14,934 nucleotides of DNA from Synergistaceae bacterium UBA4088 (GTDB lineage Bacteria; Synergistota; Synergistia; Synergistales; Thermovirgaceae). Under the pieces are notes generated by a model. That model searched no databases, was not told where the DNA came from, and was given only the letters and a program-made list of their open reading frames with translations. The position numbers and the translations under genes were made by a program. Positions within the stretch are counted from its first letter, which is position 1. Each line of letters opens with the position of its first letter. The DNA lies in contig DFYG01000070.1 in NCBI GenBank assembly GCA_002382605.1, positions 1-14,934 of the forward strand, read 5' to 3'. Positions 7,940-13,642 of the stretch are shown one piece after another.

Positions 7940-8530
7940 TCAAACCCCCAGTTCTCTCAGAGACTCGCCGAGAAGATCCAGACCGGCAGAGCCGCTTCTC
8001 TCAGGGTGGAACTGAAAACCAAGTGCCCGGCCTTTTCGGGCAATAGATGTGAACACACACGAATCTACTGATGTGACGGCTATGGTGTCACTGCATACGG
8101 GCAGAGCGAACGAGTGAACGAAGTAGAAACAGGGACTTTTACCGGAGTCGGGCCAGGTTACTGTATTCCACCCGATGTGAGGCAGTTTTTTTGTTCCCTT
8201 GAGTTTTAGAGCTTTTCCATCGAAAATGCCCAGTCCTTTAATTGTGTTATCCTCCTCGCTGCCCTCGCACAAAAGCTGCATCCCGAGGCAGATCCCGATG
8301 ATCGGTCTTTCATCATGGATCCAGATGTGGAGTGCTTCGCGCCACCCTGATGATCCGATCTTTGACATGGCGGGCCCGAAGGATCCCACACCCGGAAGGA
8401 TCAGGGCATCAGGCATAGATGATCTCTCTGAGGGAGGAGATACCAGCACAACGCTTTCGCGCTTCATGAAGTCAAGCGCGCGCCTGATGTTCCCGACGTT
8501 CCCGGCCCCGTAATCTATTATGCCTATCAC
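7940..8530 (-). CDS. hisH: Imidazole glycerol phosphate synthase, glutaminase subunit
   Basis: HisH hydrolyses glutamine and passes ammonia through the HisF barrel. This class I glutamine amidotransferase has 196 residues. The triad is C81 (GICLGMQLL), H175 and E177 (FQFHPERSG). The oxyanion strand PGVGSFG (46-52) and the start IGIIDYGAGN are typical. It begins with GTG at 8530, with GTGA shared with the hisB stop, and AAAGGGG about eight bases upstream. It ends with a TGA in the same frame as hisA. Confidence 0.96.
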   Translation of the reverse strand: MIGIIDYGAGNVGNIRRALDFMKRESVVLVSPPSERSSMPDALILPGVGSFGPAMSKIGSSGWREALHIWIHDERPIIGICLGMQLLCEGSEEDNTIKGLGIFDGKALKLKGTKKLPHIGWNTVTWPDSGKSPCFYFVHSFALPVCSDTIAVTSVDSCVFTSIARKGRALGFQFHPERSGSAGLDLLGESLRELGV

Positions 8531-9096
8531 GGCCAGATCCCCTTTGTCGAAGGAGAAACTTCGCCCGGGGCCATGGCCTGGGCCATGGCCTTGCCGAAGC
8601 CTTTGAAAATGGCTTCCGATGTGTGGTGAGAATTGTCAGACTCGATGATCCGGATGTGTATCGTTATCCTGGCTTCTCTTGCAAAGGCCCTGAAAAATTC
8701 AGGAACAAGTTCCATGTCGAAACTTCCGCAGGAAGAGGAGAGGAAATCCCCCCGGAAGACAGAGACTCCTCTTCCGCTCAGATCGACGGCAACCATGACC
8801 AGTGATCCGTCCATCGGCATGGCGCACCATCCGTATCTGTTTCTGGGAGAGGACGGGTACCACTCAAGAAGGGCCGTTCCCAGAACTATCCCCGCATCCT
8901 CAACAAGGTGGTGAAAGTCAACATCGGTGTCACCCGAAGCTTTGAGTGAGATACTCCATCCCGCGTTGTGAGCCATCAATTCCAGCATGTGGCCGAGAAA
9001 GCCGGATGGGGTGTCGATCTCGATCTTTCCTGGCAGGGGGTGTAATGCGAGCGAAACAGAGGTTTCTCCGGAGCGTCTTTCAATGTTTATCGTCAT
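8527..9096 (-). CDS. hisB: Imidazoleglycerol-phosphate dehydratase, monofunctional
   Basis: Converts imidazole glycerol phosphate to imidazole acetol phosphate, a manganese enzyme. At 189 residues it is the dehydratase alone, without the N-terminal HAD phosphatase domain of enterobacterial HisB. Manganese ligands are in place: H36 (GHML), H62-H63 and E66 (DFHHLVED), H147 (TIHIRI), H157-H158 and E161 (NSHHTSEA), and the C-terminal STKG (183-186). One oddity: the near-invariant FxDHML reads FLGHML, with G35 (GGC) for Asp. The ATG at 9096 overlaps the end of hisG by 17 bases and follows GGAG with a five-base spacer. The C-terminal stretch at 8569-8590 contains two copies of GGCCATGGCC in tandem, coding AMAQAMA. 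Confidence 0.96.
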   Translation of the reverse strand: MTINIERRSGETSVSLALHPLPGKIEIDTPSGFLGHMLELMAHNAGWSISLKASGDTDVDFHHLVEDAGIVLGTALLEWYPSSPRNRYGWCAMPMDGSLVMVAVDLSGRGVSVFRGDFLSSSCGSFDMELVPEFFRAFAREARITIHIRIIESDNSHHTSEAIFKGFGKAMAQAMAPGEVSPSTKGIWP

Positions 9097-9736
9097 GGTA
9101 TCTCCTTCCCTTCCATGGCTGTAAAGAATCGATCATTTGGGAGATCATTTTCCAGTTCGTCTGGGTGAATCTCTGGTTCGCGACGATCCTCATGGAAACA
9201 TGGGCAACTTCCTGAAGGACCTTGAGCCCATTGACCCGCAAGGTCTCTCCAGACTGGACGATATCCAGGATGCAGTCGCTGATGCCGAGGAGGGGAGCGA
9301 GCTCCACGGAGCCGTGCATGTGAATGATCTTCATCACGATGCTCCGTGAGTTGAAAAATGAATCTGTTATGACCGGGTACTTTGTTGCTACCCGCAGCCC
9401 GGAGAGACGGCTCCCTATACCCGCGAAACGTGATGCGATGCTGTCAGGGCCGGCTATGACAAGTCTGCACCTCCCGGTTCCAGTATCAGCCAGCTCGACA
9501 AGAGGGACTCTTCGTTCCATGAGTACATCGCTGCCGGCAAGTGCCAGGTCTGCCGCCCCGTAGTGGACGTATGCAGGGACGTCCATTGGCTTGGCGAGCA
9601 GGTATCTGCAGTGTTTTTCCGTTATTACCAGAGCTCTTCCCGGTGACTGGAGTTTCTTGCAGGGGAGCCCCATCTGGGTCAGAACAGGTACGCACACCTC
9701 GAGCATTCTCCCTGTTGGAACGGCAATATTAAGCAT
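9080..9736 (-). CDS. hisG: ATP phosphoribosyltransferase catalytic subunit, short form
   Basis: Catalyses the first committed step: ATP plus PRPP to phosphoribosyl-ATP. The start MLNIAVPTGRM gives 218 residues, the HisG short form that lacks the C-terminal histidine-binding domain and works only with HisZ. Motifs: VPAYVHYGAADLALAGSDVL (53-72), RVATKYP (115-121), and the PRPP loop DIVQSGETLRVNGL (158-171), followed by the family's usual ending VSMRIVANQ. The frame stays open 40 codons upstream, but that region is the hisZ end in another frame and has no homology to HisG. The chosen ATG has GGAG six bases upstream. It overlaps the hisZ stop by eight bases. Its ribosome site is inside a small hairpin, suggesting coupling to hisZ translation. 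Confidence 0.95.
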   Translation of the reverse strand: MLNIAVPTGRMLEVCVPVLTQMGLPCKKLQSPGRALVITEKHCRYLLAKPMDVPAYVHYGAADLALAGSDVLMERRVPLVELADTGTGRCRLVIAGPDSIASRFAGIGSRLSGLRVATKYPVITDSFFNSRSIVMKIIHMHGSVELAPLLGISDCILDIVQSGETLRVNGLKVLQEVAHVSMRIVANQRFTQTNWKMISQMIDSLQPWKGRRYHDDKH

Positions 9737-10940
9737 GCGGAACTCCTTTCGGAGGGAATTCCGATCTCGGCAGGCTGCTGTTGTCGAGGAGATCATAAAC
9801 GTGATCATCGGAAAGGTCCGTCCACCACCTGTATCCTCGATGCCTGGCAAGATCAACTGATCTGCTTCTCTGCTTTACCCAGCTCATTTCCAGGGGAATT
9901 CCCCGGTCGGAAAAATATTTCGCACAGAGCATGGCATTTTCCGGGGACAGAGAACCCGACCACGCCATTACGAACATTCTCTCTCCTCCAGGATCAGGAG
10001 CCTTTTCGAGGATCTGTTCCAGGTTCAGGGAAAAACCGGTTGCCTGGCCGATAATGCCAAAAGAGGACAAAAGGCCGTCGTAACGCCCTCCTCCTCCAAC
10101 CGGTCTGCCCTGCCCTTCAGAAAAGATCTCGAAGATCGGGCCGCTGTAGTAGTCAAGCTCCCTCGTCAGGCTGAGGTCAACAAAAACGCGTTCCTTGTAG
10201 CCCGCAAAATTCAGGGCATCCAGAAGAGATCCTATCCCTTCGAGTGGGCACCCGGGGGGGAGAATTCCAGCCGCTGCTTCCAGAGCATCAACTCCCCCCC
10301 GTAAGGAAGGAAGGGCCCTGAGAGGTGCGCGAAGAGCCTCCGATATGGGGGCGCGTGACAGGATCTCCCGGTAACTCGTGAAAGACTGCATTCTCAGGGC
10401 GTCTCTAAGCGCTGATGCCGTCTGGAAAGGAACCTCCTGAAGGAGGTTCTCAAGGATCGTTACATCTCCGATAACAACAAAGCTGTTCCTGACTTCGAGC
10501 GCATCCAGGGAATTCAGAAGAAGAGTAAGCAGTTCGACGTCAGCTCCCTCTCCTTCCCATCCCAGGAGTTCCGCTCCAAGCTGAAAGTTCTCCACTTCAA
10601 GATCCGGCTGGGTGGGGATACGGAAAATCCTGTCCCCGTAACAGACCCGCAAAGGTCTTTCGTCAGGGGAATAGCTGGAACCCATATGTTCTACTGCTGC
10701 AAGGGTAAGGTCCGGCCGGAGGCAGCAGGTTTCCCCGGAGGGTGCATTTACGGAAAGCATCCGGGAGCGGACCCCTGGTGAAAGGCGATCCCTGCAGGAA
10801 CCGAAAAGCTGGAGCGTGGAGGGGAGGAGTACCCGGTATCCATACGCGCCGAAAACATCGAAAAAAATCTGTCTGGCTCGCTCGATCTTTGCGGCGTTAT
10901 CACCGCTTATGCTTTTAAACCCTGAGGGAAGGCCGGTCAT
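9729..10940 (-). CDS. hisZ: ATP phosphoribosyltransferase regulatory subunit
   Basis: HisZ is a catalytically inactive relative of histidyl-tRNA synthetase. It forms a hetero-octamer with short HisG, activates it and confers feedback inhibition by histidine. It has 403 residues. HisRS-like class II features are motif 2 RVCYGDRIFR (98-107), RELDYYSGPIFEIF (260-273), the glycine-rich strand PVGGGGRYDGLL (280-291), and motif 3-like ATGFSLNL (300-307). The HisRS anticodon-binding domain is replaced by about 90 weakly conserved residues, so this is not hisS. The ATG at 10940 overlaps the hisD stop (ATGA), with GGAGGG nine bases upstream. A 20-base near-palindrome lies inside the gene at 10430-10449. 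Confidence 0.93.
   Translation of the reverse strand: MTGLPSGFKSISGDNAAKIERARQIFFDVFGAYGYRVLLPSTLQLFGSCRDRLSPGVRSRMLSVNAPSGETCCLRPDLTLAAVEHMGSSYSPDERPLRVCYGDRIFRIPTQPDLEVENFQLGAELLGWEGEGADVELLTLLLNSLDALEVRNSFVVIGDVTILENLLQEVPFQTASALRDALRMQSFTSYREILSRAPISEALRAPLRALPSLRGGVDALEAAAGILPPGCPLEGIGSLLDALNFAGYKERVFVDLSLTRELDYYSGPIFEIFSEGQGRPVGGGGRYDGLLSSFGIIGQATGFSLNLEQILEKAPDPGGERMFVMAWSGSLSPENAMLCAKYFSDRGIPLEMSWVKQRSRSVDLARHRGYRWWTDLSDDHVYDLLDNSSLPRSEFPPKGVPHA
9739..9762 (-). promoter_or_regulatory. Hairpin masking the hisG ribosome binding site
   Basis: In the mRNA, CUCC-GAAA-GGAG (9754-9743) forms a 4-bp stem closed by a GNRA tetraloop, and its 3' arm is the hisG Shine-Dalgarno. An outer GGAA (9762-9759) can pair with UUCC (9742-9739) around a 4-base bulge. 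Since the hisZ stop lies inside hisG, ribosomes finishing hisZ would open the hairpin. Structure is seen; coupling is inferred. Confidence 0.5.
10430..10449. repeat. Intragenic 20-base inverted repeat in hisZ
   Basis: Arms GAACCTCCT and AGGAGGTTC are perfect 9-base complements separated by GA. In the hisZ mRNA it can fold as an 8-bp stem with a UUCA loop, and the 3' arm carries AGGAGG, a full Shine-Dalgarno-like sequence. No start codon stands at a suitable distance downstream, so it is not an internal start. It codes ENLLQEV. Confidence 0.6.
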
Positions 10941-12205
10941 CGGGTTCTACCCTCCGTTCTCAAAAGCATGGCCAGCCGGTGTGCCTGCAGACCCTCGGCA
11001 GCAGCCATGACCGCGCCTGCTTCAGCAAGAGCCTCGGCACCCTCTTTTCCGATCTCGGTATAGGTCTGGGGGCGCATGAAAGTCCCGGTCCAGACACCTC
11101 CCGCAAAACGGGCCGATCTCCCCGTCGGCAGAATATGATTTGTCCCCGCTACGTAATCTCCAAAAGACTGGGCGCTGTAATTTCCAAGAAAGGCAGAGCC
11201 GAAAGAAAGGCATTTTGAGAGAATATCGCGAGGATCCTCGACCGCAAGGACAATGTGTTCAGGTGACTCCCGGTTTGCGAATGCGACTGCTTCTTCCAGT
11301 GTGCATATAACAACACAGCCGTTGTCAAGCCAGGAATCACGCGCAATTGATGACGCAGTACCTGTTCCCAGTAAATTTTCAAGCGCCGACAAGGACGATT
11401 CGGCGGTTCCCCTGTCCGTACAGAGAAGAGTCGCCTTTGCCAGAGGGTCGTGTTCCGACTGGGCAAGCAGGTCAGCCGCAATGAATGACGGATCGGCTGA
11501 ACGGTCGGCAATTATCAGGACTTCACTCGGTCCTGCCAGGCCATCAATCCCGAAGGAACCGAACAAGATCCGTTTTGCTTCTGTGACATAGACATTGCCC
11601 GGACCTGCGAGCATGTCGACAGGTTCGAGATCCCTGGCGCCGAACGCCGCCGCAGCGACGGCCTGTGCTCCCCCGACCGACCATACCTCTCTGACTCCCA
11701 GCATTGAGAGAGTGCCAAGAATAATCGGATGAGGGCCATCTTGGGAAGAGGGGGGTGTCAGGGCCACGATCCTTTTTACCCCTGCTTCCTGAGCTGCAAT
11801 TACCCCCATGAGAGCTGTGCTGGGAAGGGGGAATCTTCCCCCAGGAATGTATATTCCGGTGCTTCCTGCAGGAGTGAACCTGATCCCGGCCAGAACGCCA
11901 TCGGTGATCTTGCACTCCATGCCGTTAAAGAGGGATCTTTGGAGCGAATGGAAGAGGCGGATATTCCCGGCTGCTGAACGGATAGCCTCTTTCAGGGGTG
12001 CCGGAATTGACCGCTCAGCTTCCTTCAGGTTTGACCGGGGAACAATGAGCGGTCCCGAATAACCGTCAAGCGATACTGAATACCTGCTGATAGCGGCAAG
12101 CCCTCCAGATCTCACATCTTCGATTATCCTGATAACGGTATCTCTGATATCGATACCGGCTTGAGCTTGAGGTTCCTTTGATCCAGGAGTCTTTAGATAA
12201 AGCAT
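10937..12205 (-). CDS. hisD: Histidinol dehydrogenase
   Basis: Oxidises histidinol to histidine in two NAD-dependent steps; zinc enzyme. It is the first gene of the operon. The longest frame begins with TTG at 12220, but GGAGGG is then inside the coding region and stands four bases before the ATG at 12205, so I start there (422 residues, close to the usual 425-435). Expected zinc ligands are Q249 and H252 (AQSEHDP), D350 (SFGDYVAG) and H409 (LQAHRLAM). The acid/base pair is E316-H317 (SPEHIVL). NAD-site segments are IYIPGGRFPLPST and AGPGNVYV, and AGPSEVLIIAD is also present. The stop overlaps hisZ by ATGA. A promoter with an extended -10 lies about 60-90 bases upstream. Confidence 0.96.
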   Translation of the reverse strand: MLYLKTPGSKEPQAQAGIDIRDTVIRIIEDVRSGGLAAISRYSVSLDGYSGPLIVPRSNLKEAERSIPAPLKEAIRSAAGNIRLFHSLQRSLFNGMECKITDGVLAGIRFTPAGSTGIYIPGGRFPLPSTALMGVIAAQEAGVKRIVALTPPSSQDGPHPIILGTLSMLGVREVWSVGGAQAVAAAAFGARDLEPVDMLAGPGNVYVTEAKRILFGSFGIDGLAGPSEVLIIADRSADPSFIAADLLAQSEHDPLAKATLLCTDRGTAESSLSALENLLGTGTASSIARDSWLDNGCVVICTLEEAVAFANRESPEHIVLAVEDPRDILSKCLSFGSAFLGNYSAQSFGDYVAGTNHILPTGRSARFAGGVWTGTFMRPQTYTEIGKEGAEALAEAGAVMAAAEGLQAHRLAMLLRTEGRTR

Positions 12206-12209
12206 AAGT

Positions 12210-12215
12210 CCCTCC
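12210..12215 (-). promoter_or_regulatory. Ribosome binding site that sets the hisD start
   Basis: It reads GGAGGG on the minus strand, four bases before ATG 12205. It lies downstream of the TTG at 12220 and so argues against the longer reading. Confidence 0.7.
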
Positions 12216-12224
12216 AGCAATAAA

Positions 12225-12244
12225 CTACCCTGTTAAAGGGGTAG
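12225..12244 (-). promoter_or_regulatory. Leader hairpin upstream of hisD
   Basis: CTACCC and GGGTAG are perfect 6-base arms around an 8-base loop, about 20 bases before the hisD start and downstream of its predicted promoter. It has no T tract, so it is not a terminator by itself. It could be an operator, an mRNA 5' stabiliser or a protein-binding leader element. No run of histidine codons or T-box features was seen nearby. Confidence 0.45.
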
Positions 12245-12267
12245 AAAGTTATTCAAACACGATGGGC

Positions 12268-12297
12268 ATGATAACATAACGCAGCTGAAAAACGCAA
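12268..12297 (-). promoter_or_regulatory. Promoter of the hisD-HAD operon
   Basis: On the minus strand: -35 TTGCGT (12297-12292), an 18-base spacer and -10 TATCAT (12273-12268; five of six consensus bases), with TGT directly before it (extended -10). Transcription would begin near 12261, giving a leader of about 55 bases. Confidence 0.6.
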
Positions 12298-12426
12298 GAG
12301 TTAAATGGAACAGAATAAAAGGGGCCGATCCCGGGACAAAGTCCATTTCGTTGGAATGATCCTCCGTGGGCTGTTCAACAAGCACACATGACCAGAGTTT
12401 CGCACCCTCTCGATCTGTCCGGCATG

Positions 12427-12445
12427 GTCAAAAATTTCATTTGAC
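12427..12445. promoter_or_regulatory. Palindrome overlapping the hisC -35 box, possible operator
   Basis: GTCAAA (12427-12432) and TTTGAC (12440-12445) are perfect inverted arms 7 bases apart. The right arm includes most of the -35 box TTGACA, so a bound dimer would block RNA polymerase. No second copy was seen at the hisD promoter. Confidence 0.35.
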
Positions 12446-12469
12446 AACCCTTAAAAACCTTGGTAAACT
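12441..12469 (+). promoter_or_regulatory. Promoter of hisC and the mocR-like gene
   Basis: Consensus -35 TTGACA (12441-12446), a 17-base spacer and -10 TAAACT (12464-12469; four of six bases), with TGG before it (extended -10). The predicted transcription start is near 12476, about 50 bases before the hisC GTG. Confidence 0.7.
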
Positions 12470-12526
12470 GCCATTCGTGTTTTGCAAAAACCTTTTACTA
12501 CGGCGAATCGTTAAGGGGGCACTAAA

Positions 12527-13594
12527 GTGAGAGCAGCACTCTTCGTAAATCCCGGGATCAGATCAGCTTATTCTGAGATCAGACTGGACAAGAATGAAAA
12601 TCCCTTTGAAACGCCGCCTGGTTTGATAGAGGAACTCCGCATTTCAATATCCGCGCTTGAATTGAACAGATATCCCGACCAGGAAGCGGCCTCCCTGAAA
12701 AATGCCCTATCCGAGTACTGCGGTTTCCCCCCTGAGTGGATAACGCTCGGAAATGGAGGGGACGAGATCCTGCTGAATCTAATGATGGCTTTTGTTCCCC
12801 GTGAGGGCTGCCTGATGACCCTTTCGCCATCGTTTTCCGGTTATGAGCAGATGAGCAGATCCCTTGGACTCAGGACTAAAAGGATCCCTCTGGAGTTTGA
12901 CGGTGAATCCGTTACCCTTCGTCAAGAAAAGCTTGTGGATGGCCTGGCCGCTTCTTCTCCCGACATGATGATCATAGACAGGCCGAACAACCCGACGGGT
13001 CTTTCCGTTTCGACAGAATTTCTTAAGGAGATCGCCAGCCTGACACGCGGGATCGTCGTAGTGGACGAGGCTTACGTGGAATTTGGCGGAGGCTCCATTC
13101 TCTCTGATACAGGAGAATTGCCTTCCAATGTTTTCGTTCTAAGAACCTTCTCCAAGGCATGGGGGCTTGCGGGTCTCCGCGTGGGGTGGGGGGTCTCGAT
13201 GCCGGCACTTCGTTCGAAGGTGGACAGGGTTCGTCCGCCGTTCAATGTCGGCGTTATCCCCCAGGAAGCGGCGAGGGTCGCTCTCGGTTATTCTGAATGG
13301 ATGAGGGCACGCGTCAACACCATCACTTATACAAGGGACCGGTTTATTGAGGAAGTTAAACGCATTCCTGGCTGGATCGCTCTCCAGAGCAAGGCGAATT
13401 TTGTCATGCTTTATTCGAAATGCGACAGGAAAATGACAGAAAAGACTTTCAAAAAGATGGGCATTCACGCACGATTCCCTGATATGGGTGTCCTTTCCCA
13501 GATCCCGGGAAGTTGGGTTCGTATGACTGTCGGCCTTGAAGAGGAGATGGAAATTGTTCTTGATGCCCTTAAGGAACTTTCCTACCGGATCTGA
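12527..13594 (+). CDS. hisC: Histidinol-phosphate aminotransferase
   Basis: A PLP enzyme of fold type I that converts imidazole acetol phosphate and glutamate to histidinol phosphate and 2-oxoglutarate. It has 355 residues, the normal length. Visible residues are RLDKNENPFETP (19-30), the PLP phosphate segment GNGGDE (75-80), N155 in RPNNPTG, D180 and Y183 in VVDEAYVEF, the Schiff-base lysine K210 in RTFSKAWGLAGLRVGW with R218, and R332 (VRMTVG) for the substrate carboxylate. The GTG at 12527 follows AAGGGGG with a seven-base spacer. It is divergent from the rest of the his genes and has its own strong promoter. The MocR-like regulator gene follows after 48 bases, probably on the same transcript. 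Some HisC proteins also act on aromatic amino acids; the his context favours histidine. Confidence 0.95.
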   Translation: MRAALFVNPGIRSAYSEIRLDKNENPFETPPGLIEELRISISALELNRYPDQEAASLKNALSEYCGFPPEWITLGNGGDEILLNLMMAFVPREGCLMTLSPSFSGYEQMSRSLGLRTKRIPLEFDGESVTLRQEKLVDGLAASSPDMMIIDRPNNPTGLSVSTEFLKEIASLTRGIVVVDEAYVEFGGGSILSDTGELPSNVFVLRTFSKAWGLAGLRVGWGVSMPALRSKVDRVRPPFNVGVIPQEAARVALGYSEWMRARVNTITYTRDRFIEEVKRIPGWIALQSKANFVMLYSKCDRKMTEKTFKKMGIHARFPDMGVLSQIPGSWVRMTVGLEEEMEIVLDALKELSYRI

Positions 13595-13642
13595 TAAAGA
13601 GGGTGTAACATCATGAAATGATCCCCGAAGGGAGAAGGGGCC

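Larger units (their letters stand above)
12206..12526. other. Divergent his control region without a gene
   Basis: This 321-base spacer separates hisD (minus) from hisC (plus). It holds the hisD promoter and leader hairpin on the left and the hisC promoter with two palindromes on the right. The middle, about 12301-12425, contains only a 28-codon plus-strand frame (12305-12391) without a convincing ribosome site or promoter; I regard it as chance. No riboswitch or leader peptide rich in histidine is visible. Confidence 0.7.

Noticed and set aside
8569..8590. Tandem GGCCATGGCC copies in hisB as a repeat element
   Set aside because: Lies wholly in coding sequence for the conserved C-terminal helix (AMAQAMA) and is explained by codon choice; only two copies.
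9737..9856. N-terminal extension of hisG of 40 codons
   Set aside because: Open frame only; it overlaps the coding end of hisZ and does not resemble HisG, whose normal start MLNIAVPTGR has its own ribosome site.
12305..12391. 28-codon plus-strand frame in the his divergent region, tested as a histidine leader peptide
   Set aside because: Only two histidine codons, not adjacent; no convincing ribosome site; no terminator/antiterminator pair after it; the hisC promoter lies downstream of it.
13613..13621. ATG-AAA-TGA mini-frame between hisC and the regulator gene
   Set aside because: Two codons only and a weak ribosome site; its TGA is simply the in-frame stop upstream of the regulator's TTG start.
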